Source: Saccharibacter sp. 17.LH.SD (lineage in GTDB: Bacteria; Pseudomonadota; Alphaproteobacteria; Acetobacterales; Acetobacteraceae). Taken from it: 64,000 nucleotides of DNA. Position numbers and translations under genes: made by a program. The stretch is from assembly GCF_009834805.1 (NCBI RefSeq), contig NZ_WVHO01000011.1:124001-188000 (forward strand), read 5' to 3'. Below the pieces are notes generated by a model. It was not told where the DNA came from. It worked only from the letters and a program-made list of their open reading frames with translations, and ran no database searches. Below are positions 18,324-25,560 of the stretch, piece after piece (position 1 is the stretch's first letter; the number at the start of each line of letters is the position of its first letter).

Positions 18324-18646
18324 GTCCGCGTAGCTCAGCAGGATAGAGCACAGGATTCCTAGTTTTAATTGGGCGCCAGGATTTGGAAACTGCCTGGTGG
18401 ATTCGCTCAAAGTCGGGGAACGCTCTGGTTCTACACGAACCGTGCCAATCCCGAGCCAAGCCTATTCGTGAGAGGTCGCTCTTGCGATAGGAAGGTGTAG
18501 AGACTGTACGGGCGACACCTTGAGAGACATCTCGTGGTGAAGAGACAGTCCAGACCACAAACACTCTCGATATCGCGAGAGTGGCGGCGAAAGCCGACGT
18601 GGGATGAATCCTGGGGCCGAGGGTTCGAATCCCCCCGCGGACACCA
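18324..18646 (+). tRNA. tRNA-Arg(CCU), interrupted by a group I intron
   Basis: Exons 18324-18360 and 18607-18646 join into a 77-nt tRNA with encoded CCA. Acceptor GTCCGCG pairs with CGCGGAC; D stem GCTC/GAGC; anticodon stem CAGGA/TCCTG around loop TTCCTAA gives anticodon CCU; T loop TTCGAAT. The T stem has one A-C mismatch (GAGGG/CCCCC). It reads AGG codons. The tRNA cannot fold until the 246-nt insertion after U36 is removed. Confidence 0.93.
18361..18606 (+). ncRNA. Group I intron (IC3, Azoarcus-like) in tRNA-Arg(CCU)
   Basis: 246 nt inserted directly after the anticodon, ending in G (omega-G, 18606). The exon end CCU (18358-18360) can pair with an internal guide GGG at 18371-18373, with the U-G wobble at the splice site. 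P2 is CGCCAGG (18374-18380)/CCTGGTG (18393-18399). Core motifs GAGCCAAGC (18453-18461), AAGGTGTAGAGACTG and GACAGTCCAGA are nearly those of the Azoarcus tRNA-Ile intron; P7 forms from GACTGT (18502-18507) and ACAGTC (18545-18550). No homing endonuclease is encoded. Self-splicing is expected from the family, not shown here. Confidence 0.9.
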
Positions 18647-18754
18647 CACCCTCCACCGTATTGACAGATTACATCATGCATTGTTCCCGAAGAGGTTTCC
18701 CGTTTTCATAATAAAATTTAATTTATTTCCTACGAGCAACAGGTTGTGTTAATT

Positions 18755-18792
18755 TTAGTTTTGTATTCGAAACAAATCGAATACAAAACTAA
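18755..18792 (+). promoter_or_regulatory. 15-bp perfect inverted repeat before the exported-peptide gene
   Basis: Arms TTAGTTTTGTATTCG (18755-18769) and CGAATACAAAACTAA (18778-18792) with an 8-nt centre, ending 11 nt before the peptide's ATG at 18804. No T tract follows, so an operator or a 5'-UTR hairpin controlling translation is more likely than a terminator. Confidence 0.6.
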
Positions 18793-18803
18793 CGGTGGTA
18801 ACG

Positions 18804-19076
18804 ATGTTGAAAAAAACACAGAAACTTTTTGGTTTATTAGCAGCGCTTCCTATTGCAACTGTGGGAAGCAGTGCCGCTTTAATTAGCAGTGCTCACGCAA
18901 ACACTACCAGCGCCGTTAACGTAGCTGAAGGCCACCTTTCGGTCGATCATTTGGGACGTCCTCATCTAAATGGTCAACTTATGAAGTTCATTGTAAAGGA
19001 TTCAGCTACTGATGATTCAGACGACCCATTCGAAGTTCTAGATGTCAATGGTATATGCTCAACCAAACAATTCTAG
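18804..19076 (+). CDS. Small exported peptide, candidate RiPP precursor
   Basis: 90 residues from ATG at 18804 (in-frame GTG at 18795 is the alternative). N-terminal MLKKTQKLFGLLAALPIATV and following AALISSAHA form a clear Sec-type signal peptide with an AxA site at about residue 33. The remaining 57 residues are polar, with DHLGRPHLNGQ, an acidic stretch (ATDDSDDPFEVLD) and a single Cys near the end (NGICSTKQF). No family recognised. It is followed 191 bp later by a radical SAM enzyme, with a strong hairpin between them, which is the layout of a modified-peptide locus. Base composition is AT-rich like the rSAM gene and unlike the housekeeping neighbours. Confidence 0.6.
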   Translation: MLKKTQKLFGLLAALPIATVGSSAALISSAHANTTSAVNVAEGHLSVDHLGRPHLNGQLMKFIVKDSATDDSDDPFEVLDVNGICSTKQF

Positions 19077-19123
19077 TATATAATATTTATTCTTCTGCTC
19101 ATTCAGGTAATATTTTCAAGTAA

Positions 19124-19163
19124 ATACTAGATGTTGATAGCACATACTATCAACATCTAGTGT
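19124..19163 (+). repeat. 17-bp hairpin between peptide and radical SAM genes
   Basis: Perfect 14-bp arms CTAGATGTTGATAG (19127-19140)/CTATCAACATCTAG (19147-19160), extendable by A-U, G-U and A-U pairs, with a 6-nt loop. No T tract follows. It may stabilise the upstream peptide mRNA or reduce read-through into the enzyme gene. A second, weaker 7-bp repeat (ACTTGAT 19180-19186 / ATCAAGT 19201-19207) follows. Confidence 0.65.
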
Positions 19164-19267
19164 AAACCTAACTTCAGTCACTTGATTAGGAAATAATCTC
19201 ATCAAGTCACCTCCAGGGAGCGGCACTGGATCTCCCCCTCAATCTACTGGCACAAAGGACATGTGCA

Positions 19268-20245
19268 ATGCATAATAGACTCTCCTTGGCGCTTGATCCG
19301 ACTTATCTCAAACTAATCCTATTTCCGACAGAGAAATGTAACTTCCGCTGCCTTTATTGCTATGAAGATTTTGAAAAAGGAAGAATGGAAAGAAAGATTA
19401 TTGAAGGAATTAAGAATCTTATAACACTCAGAGCCCCAGAACTAACAAAACTAAACATTGATTGGTTCGGCGGGGAACCCCTTCTGGCGAAGGATATCGT
19501 AATAGAAATTCTTTCTCACGCAAAAGATTTAAGAGAAGAGTATGGTTTCTCTCTGCTTTCATCTATTACAACCAATGGATATACCCTCGATCCGACCACA
19601 ATATTAAACATCGGCAAAATCTGTCCCACCGAGTATCAAATTTCATTCGATGGCTACCGAGATTACCATAACTCAAAACGATTCATTAACCACAAAGATG
19701 GAAGTTTTGACAGTATATGGAAAAACATATGCTCATTTAATGAATTAAGAAAATCTGGGAAGCTCAAAAGTGGAAGGATAACCCTTAGACTCCACGTCCA
19801 TACAGATAATCAGTCTTCTCTACTAGAACTTATTAACCAAATTAATCTAAATCTAGATCCGCAATTTTTTCATGTTTTCCTTAAAAATATCGCTCATCTA
19901 GGAAGTAAAAATGATGATAAATTCTCCATTTTAGACGATACATCCTCCATACATCGTCATAAAGAATTAAATGAACAACTTTCCAAATTCCGTCTTGTTT
20001 CACTTAATAAGAGTTCTCCGTATATTTGCTACGCATCAATGCCAAACAGCTTCGCAATCCGTCCTGATGGCAGTTTAGCAAAATGTACAGTCGCCCTTAA
20101 GAGTCCCAAAAATCATCTAGGCTACCTAACGCCAGAAGGAACCTTTGATTTCAATAAAGAGACATTTACCCCATGGATTAAATCTTTCCAAACCTTGGAT
20201 CCAGCAGTTCTAGCATGCCCCTTACATTACATTGAGAAAAATTAA
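19268..20245 (+). CDS. Radical SAM enzyme with short SPASM/twitch end, candidate peptide maturase
   Basis: 325 residues. The [4Fe-4S]-SAM motif CNFRCLYC has C24, C28 and C31, followed by the GGEP motif (WFGGEP, 66-71) and a TIM-barrel region (ITTNGY, ISFDGY). The C-terminus has C254-x13-G268-x4-C273, the SPASM/twitch signature, but ends at ACPLHYIEKN with C317 as the only further Cys; the usual later C-x2-C-x5-C-x3-C ligands are absent. Such enzymes install thioether or carbon-carbon links in ribosomal peptides; here the likely substrate is the exported peptide upstream. RBS GGAC precedes the ATG. AT-rich, suggesting horizontal acquisition next to a tRNA gene. Confidence 0.85.
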   Translation: MHNRLSLALDPTYLKLILFPTEKCNFRCLYCYEDFEKGRMERKIIEGIKNLITLRAPELTKLNIDWFGGEPLLAKDIVIEILSHAKDLREEYGFSLLSSITTNGYTLDPTTILNIGKICPTEYQISFDGYRDYHNSKRFINHKDGSFDSIWKNICSFNELRKSGKLKSGRITLRLHVHTDNQSSLLELINQINLNLDPQFFHVFLKNIAHLGSKNDDKFSILDDTSSIHRHKELNEQLSKFRLVSLNKSSPYICYASMPNSFAIRPDGSLAKCTVALKSPKNHLGYLTPEGTFDFNKETFTPWIKSFQTLDPAVLACPLHYIEKN

Positions 20246-20295
20246 CTACAATCTAAAATCCTTCTTCCTATAATTTTCTTTAGCGTTTCTCTAAC

Positions 20296-20337
20296 AATAT
20301 ATAGACGGATCCACTATAGTAGGTCTGTCTATATATT
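20296..20337 (+). terminator. Long hairpin after the radical SAM gene
   Basis: AATATATAGAC (20296-20306) pairs perfectly with GTCTATATATT (20327-20337); the inner arms (GGATCC/AGGTCT, then ACTATAGT) extend the stem to about 20 bp with one mismatch and two G-U pairs. Followed by ACAATTTTATT. Probably ends the peptide/rSAM transcript, though the T stretch is weak. Confidence 0.5.
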
Positions 20338-20429
20338 ACAATTTTATTATGTATTAATGTATTTTCATTACGAGAAAAAGACAATACTATTTTCCCTTAC
20401 TCTCTCATAATTCTTGGCAATGCTATTAT

Positions 20430-21407
20430 ATGACCTCCACACTCCTACTAACTATTATACAAGCAATTTTCCCCATCCTTGTTACGCTAGGGATTGGCTA
20501 TATCGCTGCATGGCGTAAGGATTTTAACACATCGCAAGCCAATACCCTGATCCGAATGGTCATGCTCTACGCGTTACCACTCGCCCTCTTCGCGTCCATT
20601 CTTGGTACACCACGCGATAAAGTCCTCACTGCCGGGCCTCTCGCCTTATTGATCTTGTTCGCCATGGCAGGATTATATGTTCTTTTCTTTGTCATTCTCC
20701 GTTGGGGAATAAAACGCCGCCAAGCTGAAGCAGCCCTTATCGCGTTAACCGTTACAGGCCCCTCTGTCCCTTTTATCGGTATTCCTGTTCTCGGTCAGCT
20801 CTTTGGTGCATCCAGTGCTGTTCCCGTCTCTATTGCTGCTTTGATTATGAACCTCTTCCAACTTCCCTTAACCATTATGCTTATGAGCCATGATCAGCGC
20901 CGCTCAACCTCAAAAGACGAACACCCTCTAACTTTTAAGAAAAATATTATCGATCTTGGCAATCATCTTCTCCATGCGTGCCATGAACCTATCGTTTGGG
21001 CTCCTCTCCTCGCTCTCTTCTTAGTCATTCTTGGGATGAAAATTCCTCCATCATTCAAAAGCTCTTTTCTCCTCTTAGGGCACGCCACTGGTGGCACGGC
21101 CCTTTTCGCCTCAGGCGTTGTACTTTTTGCCCGTCAGGTCCGTTTTAGTGCCCTCGTTGGCAGCATGATTACCATCCGCAATATCCTCATCCCTTTAGGA
21201 GTTTACGGAATAGCACGCTTCATCCATCTTCCTTCCATCCCAATGCAGGAAGGCGTATTAACTATGGCTATTCCAAGCGCTGCTATTAATGTGATTCTCG
21301 CCATGCGTTATCATGTTTTGGAGCGTGAAATCGCTTCCGTTCTCTTCTTCGGCACCTTAAGCGCAATCATCACCATGGCATCTTTCATTTGGCTCGTTCA
21401 CTCATGA
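20430..21407 (+). CDS. AEC (auxin efflux carrier) family permease
   Basis: 325 residues, strongly hydrophobic with about ten membrane segments in two five-helix halves, the AEC layout: IIQAIFPILVTLGIGYIAA at the start, GPSVPFIGIPVLGQLFG in the first half and the C-terminal VLTMAIPSAAINVILAMRYH with the conserved small-residue crossover. Family members export auxin-like acids or transport malate/malonate in bacteria; the substrate here is not known. An organic acid is plausible in an acid-producing bacterium. Overlaps the downstream phosphatase gene by 4 bp. Confidence 0.85.
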   Translation: MTSTLLLTIIQAIFPILVTLGIGYIAAWRKDFNTSQANTLIRMVMLYALPLALFASILGTPRDKVLTAGPLALLILFAMAGLYVLFFVILRWGIKRRQAEAALIALTVTGPSVPFIGIPVLGQLFGASSAVPVSIAALIMNLFQLPLTIMLMSHDQRRSTSKDEHPLTFKKNIIDLGNHLLHACHEPIVWAPLLALFLVILGMKIPPSFKSSFLLLGHATGGTALFASGVVLFARQVRFSALVGSMITIRNILIPLGVYGIARFIHLPSIPMQEGVLTMAIPSAAINVILAMRYHVLEREIASVLFFGTLSAIITMASFIWLVHS

Positions 21408-21898
21408 CACATTCCCCTCAACTCCCCTCTTTCCTCTTTGTATGCACGGGCAATATTTGCCGTTCTCCTCTGGCTGATCTTGCAATGCGCCGCGAAGCCG
21501 AAAAACGCGGTCTCGCTTTAGATATCGACTCTGCTGGAACTGGCGATTGGCATATTGGTGACCTTCCGGATCCACGTGCACGAGAAACAGCACGCCGTCA
21601 CGGTCTCAATGCCTCTATCCTCCGTGCCCGCCAGGTCACTAAAAATGATTTCGACCGTTTTACCCATATTATCGCACTAGATCGCTCGCACCTTAAGGCT
21701 CTCAAACGATTAAAACCGGCACATTCCCAAGCTGAAATCTTCCTGCTACTGGATGAAGTAGAAGGTCGACGCGGAGAGGATGTGGTTGATCCCTATTTCG
21801 GTAGCGCTGAAGGCTTTGAAACGACTTGGCATGACGTCGAAGCAGGATGCCGCGCTCTCGCCCATCGCCTTCTAGACCCACTTACTCCCTCAAAATGA
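21404..21898 (+). CDS. Low-molecular-weight protein-tyrosine phosphatase
   Basis: 164 residues from ATG at 21404, which overlaps the AEC stop (ATGA). The active-site loop CTGNICRS holds C14 and R20 (C-x5-R) and the general acid is D129 in VVDPYF. The single-domain LMW-PTP fold is complete, with IDSAGTGDWHIG and DPRARETARRHG. Cytoplasmic; removes phosphate from tyrosine, physiological target unknown. No tyrosine kinase or exopolysaccharide genes are nearby, so it may act on other phospho-compounds. Confidence 0.93.
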   Translation: MTHSPQLPSFLFVCTGNICRSPLADLAMRREAEKRGLALDIDSAGTGDWHIGDLPDPRARETARRHGLNASILRARQVTKNDFDRFTHIIALDRSHLKALKRLKPAHSQAEIFLLLDEVEGRRGEDVVDPYFGSAEGFETTWHDVEAGCRALAHRLLDPLTPSK

Positions 21899-21909
21899 GG
21901 AGCCATCTT

Positions 21910-22845
21910 ATGGCTAAGTTAGTAGACCTTCTTCTCATTGAGCCCCTTCCAGACGCTATTGAAGAACAACTGAAACAGCATTTTACACTGCATCGTTTCA
22001 CCACCGTTGACGCGCTTCAACCGATTGCGTCAGAGATTCGTGCGGTCGCGACAGGGGGCTCTTACGGCATTGCTCCTGACATTATGGCCGCATTACCAGC
22101 CTTAGAAATTGTTGCTGTCAATGGGGTGGGATTGGATCGTGTTGATTTGAAAGAAGCTAAACGACGCCATATTCGCGTCACCGTCACCACCAATATCTCA
22201 ACAGGCGATGTAGCTGACACGGCTATGATGCTTCTTCTCGCCTTAAAACGTCATCTCAACCAAAATGAACGTTATCTCCGTGACGGCCGGTGGCCTAAAG
22301 AAGGGATGCCCCCCCTTGCCCATTCTCTTGGTTCAAAGAAACTGGGCATCGCTGGATTTGGACGGATCGGCCAAGCCATTGCGCGACGTGCTCTCGCGAG
22401 TGACATGGACGTAGCCTATTTTAACACGCACCAACGTCCAGAAAGCCCTTTGGCTTTCTTCCCAGATATTAACAAACTGGCCCAATGGGCCGATATCTTG
22501 GTGATTTCTCTTGCTGCTGGGCCAAGCACGGCGAATATCGTTTCACAAAAAACACTTGAAGCCCTTGGCCCTCAAGGTGTTCTCATCAATGTGGCACGCG
22601 GCAGTATCGTTGACGAGAAGGCCCTCATTACTGCCCTCAAAGAGAAAAAAATTGCCGGTGCGGGCCTCGATGTCTTCCAGAATGAACCTGATATCAACCC
22701 TGAGTTCTTGACCCTAGCCAATACGGTATTACAACCCCACCAGGCTTCCGCTACTGTCGAGACGCGCCTCAAAATGGGACAAAACGTCGTTGACAATCTT
22801 CTAGCTCATTTTTCTGGAAAAGAACTTCTGACACCTGCACTTTAA
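21910..22845 (+). CDS. D-2-hydroxyacid dehydrogenase (glyoxylate/hydroxypyruvate reductase type)
   Basis: 311 residues from ATG at 21910, with GGAG 8 nt upstream; a longer reading frame to 21847 would overlap the phosphatase. NAD(P)-binding GFGRIG at 149-154 and the catalytic set R230 (NVARGSIVDE), E259 (DVFQNEP) and H277 (QPHQAS) are all present. Reduces 2-keto acids such as glyoxylate or hydroxypyruvate; members in acetic acid bacteria are often annotated GhrB-like. Cofactor preference cannot be read with certainty: the second strand ends FNTHQRPES, with no acidic residue after the strand and an Arg, which favours NADPH. Confidence 0.9.
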   Translation: MAKLVDLLLIEPLPDAIEEQLKQHFTLHRFTTVDALQPIASEIRAVATGGSYGIAPDIMAALPALEIVAVNGVGLDRVDLKEAKRRHIRVTVTTNISTGDVADTAMMLLLALKRHLNQNERYLRDGRWPKEGMPPLAHSLGSKKLGIAGFGRIGQAIARRALASDMDVAYFNTHQRPESPLAFFPDINKLAQWADILVISLAAGPSTANIVSQKTLEALGPQGVLINVARGSIVDEKALITALKEKKIAGAGLDVFQNEPDINPEFLTLANTVLQPHQASATVETRLKMGQNVVDNLLAHFSGKELLTPAL

Positions 22846-22853
22846 GTCTTCGC

Positions 22854-22888
22854 ACCCTGATTGCCTCTTCGTAAAAGGTAATCAGGGT
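22854..22888 (+). terminator. Rho-independent-like terminator after the dehydrogenase
   Basis: 13-bp stem ACCCTGATTGCCT (22854-22866)/AGGTAATCAGGGT (22876-22888), one G-U pair, followed by AATTCTCTTTG. The remainder up to 22982 is AT-rich without genes. Confidence 0.7.
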
Positions 22889-22982
22889 AATTCTCTTTGA
22901 TGAGAAGAAAATATAATGATGTAAGAAACATATTTTACAGATTAGATTTTCTTCAAATTAATGTTCAGGAAATTAATTATGT

Positions 22983-24182
22983 TTACAGACGAATGGAAAA
23001 TTCTGTTGTCCACTCCTTAAACTCTGTTTTGTTCTCCAACGTTAAGGCTCCGCCATGACCGAGAACGATTTGTCGCGCAAGACTGAGCCCTATCCCATTA
23101 CCATTCTTCTTGAAAGACATAAAAGGCTCAAAGATATGGTCACGTTGCGTTGGATCAACACCACTTCCGTTATCCCGTACGAAAATACTGGCCACGCCAT
23201 TATCCCACACACCAACGAGCTGCACACGCGGCGACACCATCTCAAGAGTAGCCTCGGCACTATTGTTGAGTAAGTTCAGTAAGGCCTGTTCCATTTGAAC
23301 TCTGTCTAAATGAACCAGAATGTGCGTTGGTGGAAGAATGAGCTCAAGAACAGGACATTCAGCCCAGCGCGCCTCGAATAACGTCGCCGTCGTGCACAAC
23401 AACTCTCTAAAATCAACGGGTTTTAAATTTGGTGCCGGCAGACGTGCGAGATCACGATAACCACGGACGAAATGTTCTAAACCATCAGCACGACGTCGAA
23501 TCGTTGACAATAATTCACTCATTGATTGACCTTTGTCAGGTAATTCAGTGAGCAAATCTTCTGCCATTGCAGAAAGAGATATGATCGGCGTCAGTGAATT
23601 CATAATCTCATGACTAAGAATTTGAAGTAGGTCGCGAAGCGCTTTCGCTTCGGCAGTGTTCATCCTAGCTTCAATATCCAGTAACGCCAGATAAACGCGT
23701 ATTCCCCCCATACCACCACCCTGCGCGATTGATACGGCATAGGTACGAAGGGAGCCGCCCAACGATGGTAATTGAATGACACTATGATTTAGGGCATTAC
23801 TCCCTGATTCAAGGACGGCTATAAGCGCAGCGGGTGGTGCCAATATTTTCCCTTGTACCTTGAACACAGTACGAGCGGCACGGTTTGCAGCGTAAATTGT
23901 ACCATCTGTGCGCTGAAAAAGAAGCAGCACTGGAGCATGGTCGATCAGAGCACGATTCAACAATTTTTCGCTATCTTCTGGCGGAACAACGGACACCTCT
24001 TTACGTTGGATACGGCGCTGTAATTCGAGCTGTTTAATAATCAGTAAAACGGCGCAAAGAATACCAACACACACCATGACCACTGTTGTGACGAAACAAC
24101 GTCGTTCCCAAGCAAAGGCCGCCAACAAACAAGCAGAAACAATCCCGCCTATTTGTATTAATGTGCCAATAATGACGCGCAT
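22983..24182 (-). CDS. Sensor histidine kinase (NtrY-like, HEIMNSLTPI type)
   Basis: 399 residues. Two N-terminal membrane helices (about 3-25 and 31-50) with almost no periplasmic loop, a PAS-like domain (about 75-170), a dimerisation helix with phospho-acceptor H191 in SHEIMNSLTPI, and a catalytic domain with LLNLLNNSAEA (N box), VRDNGSGVD (G1) and GNGIGLSLAR (G2). Phosphorylates the regulator encoded immediately upstream (24183-25379). The tiny periplasmic loop suggests sensing inside the membrane or cytoplasm. The pair is divergent from an ABC/FtsX/TolC exporter operon, so it probably controls export. Confidence 0.92.
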   Translation of the reverse strand: MRVIIGTLIQIGGIVSACLLAAFAWERRCFVTTVVMVCVGILCAVLLIIKQLELQRRIQRKEVSVVPPEDSEKLLNRALIDHAPVLLLFQRTDGTIYAANRAARTVFKVQGKILAPPAALIAVLESGSNALNHSVIQLPSLGGSLRTYAVSIAQGGGMGGIRVYLALLDIEARMNTAEAKALRDLLQILSHEIMNSLTPIISLSAMAEDLLTELPDKGQSMSELLSTIRRRADGLEHFVRGYRDLARLPAPNLKPVDFRELLCTTATLFEARWAECPVLELILPPTHILVHLDRVQMEQALLNLLNNSAEATLEMVSPRVQLVGVWDNGVASIFVRDNGSGVDPTQRDHIFEPFMSFKKNGNGIGLSLARQIVLGHGGALTLENKTEFKEWTTEFSIRL

Positions 24183-25379
24183 TTATAACCCATACCTTGC
24201 CATCCGACGATAAAGTGCCGGACGTGTCAGCCCGAGTTCTTGAGAAGCCTTTGTTACATTGAATTTATGTTTACGGAGTGTCGACTCAATAAGCATTCGT
24301 TCCGTATCTTGCAATGTCGCTGAGGCCGTTATGTTTTCCTGTGGCGTAACAGAAGGCGTAGACCAATTTCCGGTTAAAACAGCACGTTCAACCGTTGCAC
24401 GAAGAGAACGGACATTTTGTGGCCATGGGCTTGCCTTCAACGTTTCGAGATGTGTCTCATCTGGGTCAGGACTTGGTAGGCCATGACGCACAGAAAAATA
24501 ATCTAGAAAATATGGAGTGAGAGCCGCAATATCATCAGGCCTTTGAGACAAAGGCGGCACCGCCAGAGTGATCATGCCAAGATGCAGCATAAGCCGAGGA
24601 TTGAGACGAACATCCAATGTATCTTTACTGACGGAGGACAGAGCGATAACACGCGGAGACTCACAGTCATCAAGTTTATCGGCAAGTTGATGTTGGACAA
24701 GAGGTGATAGCTCCTCTACATCCCGAATAAGCCAATTGCCGTGATCACGTGGTAAGATGTTACATTCTTTTGCATGGATCGGGATTTCGGCTGTTCTGTC
24801 GCGAGATAAGGCAAAAATACGCCGCGCAAGAGTGGTCTTTCCACTTCCTGACGGTCCACATATGGTAATCGGCGCCTGCGTCAAGGCAAGACGATCTGCC
24901 TCTGCGACAATCTGTTTTAACTCTGAGGACGCAACAATCATCGCATTTTTTGTCGTCGTCTCACCATTGATAGGACGAGCCAAAAGCGTTTGTTTTATGA
25001 GAGTAACAAAACGTTTATTGTTCCATGGTTTCATCACAAAATTACATGCACCCGCACGCATAGCCTCGACCGCAATCGTAACACCACTATGCCCAGTAAC
25101 AACGACAACGGGTAAATTTGGCTTCAAAACCAATATGTCTTTCAAGAGTGCTAGACCTTCAGCGCCATCCCGCGCACCCCTAGCATAATTGAGATCAAGC
25201 AAGACAAGATCCACAGCATGAGTTGTAAGCTTCGCCAGGGCAGACTGTGCATCATGAGCACATATGACCTCTATATCATGCTGTTTAAACAGCATGCCTG
25301 CTGCTGACTGAATATCAGTATCGTCATCAACAAACAGCAAAAGAGGTTTTCCATCACACGGTGCCATTGTGCTTCTCAT
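24183..25379 (-). CDS. NtrC-like response regulator with degenerate AAA domain
   Basis: 398 residues (start ATG 25379, or ATG 25367 with AGAAG upstream). Receiver domain 11-125 with acidic pocket D18-D20, phosphorylation site D62, T95 and K117. The central AAA domain has Walker A GPSGSGKTT but lacks the ELFGHxxGAFTGA loop that contacts sigma-54, and Walker B is altered (LIRDVEEL). A Fis-type helix-turn-helix ends the protein (TKASQELGLTRPALYRRMARYG). It should bind DNA but not activate sigma-54 promoters in the usual way. Likely partner of the adjacent kinase and regulator of the divergent exporter. Confidence 0.88.
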   Translation of the reverse strand: MRSTMAPCDGKPLLLFVDDDTDIQSAAGMLFKQHDIEVICAHDAQSALAKLTTHAVDLVLLDLNYARGARDGAEGLALLKDILVLKPNLPVVVVTGHSGVTIAVEAMRAGACNFVMKPWNNKRFVTLIKQTLLARPINGETTTKNAMIVASSELKQIVAEADRLALTQAPITICGPSGSGKTTLARRIFALSRDRTAEIPIHAKECNILPRDHGNWLIRDVEELSPLVQHQLADKLDDCESPRVIALSSVSKDTLDVRLNPRLMLHLGMITLAVPPLSQRPDDIAALTPYFLDYFSVRHGLPSPDPDETHLETLKASPWPQNVRSLRATVERAVLTGNWSTPSVTPQENITASATLQDTERMLIESTLRKHKFNVTKASQELGLTRPALYRRMARYGL

Positions 25380-25427
25380 CGATTCGTTGCGCTATGCGTC
25401 ACTTTTCCTCTTGAAGTCATATTTTAG

Positions 25428-25445
25428 GTGTCCGTTTTTGGACAC
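25428..25445. promoter_or_regulatory. GTGTCC-N6-GGACAC dyad between regulator and exporter operons
   Basis: Perfect 6-bp arms GTGTCC (25428-25433) and GGACAC (25440-25445) around TTTTT-rich centre, with another GTCCAG 3 nt on. It lies centrally in the 181-bp divergent gap and is a good candidate binding site for the Fis-type regulator. Confidence 0.55.
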
Positions 25446-25560
25446 TATGTCCAGTTTCGAACAATCTCACCTATGACCAACACAAAAAACCATTATTTAT
25501 CAATAAGATAATTCCTAATGTGATCAATGTTACACTGTTTCTGAAGAGGAGAAACCGTAC

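Noticed and set aside
18265-18681. Minus-strand open frames over the tRNA-Arg intron
   Set aside because: They overlap conserved RNA motifs, lack RBS and protein signatures, and are not a homing endonuclease.
18647-20430. Integrated island with tRNA att duplication
   Set aside because: I could not find a second copy of the tRNA-Arg 3' end within this window, and no integrase is present; only base composition and position suggest transfer.
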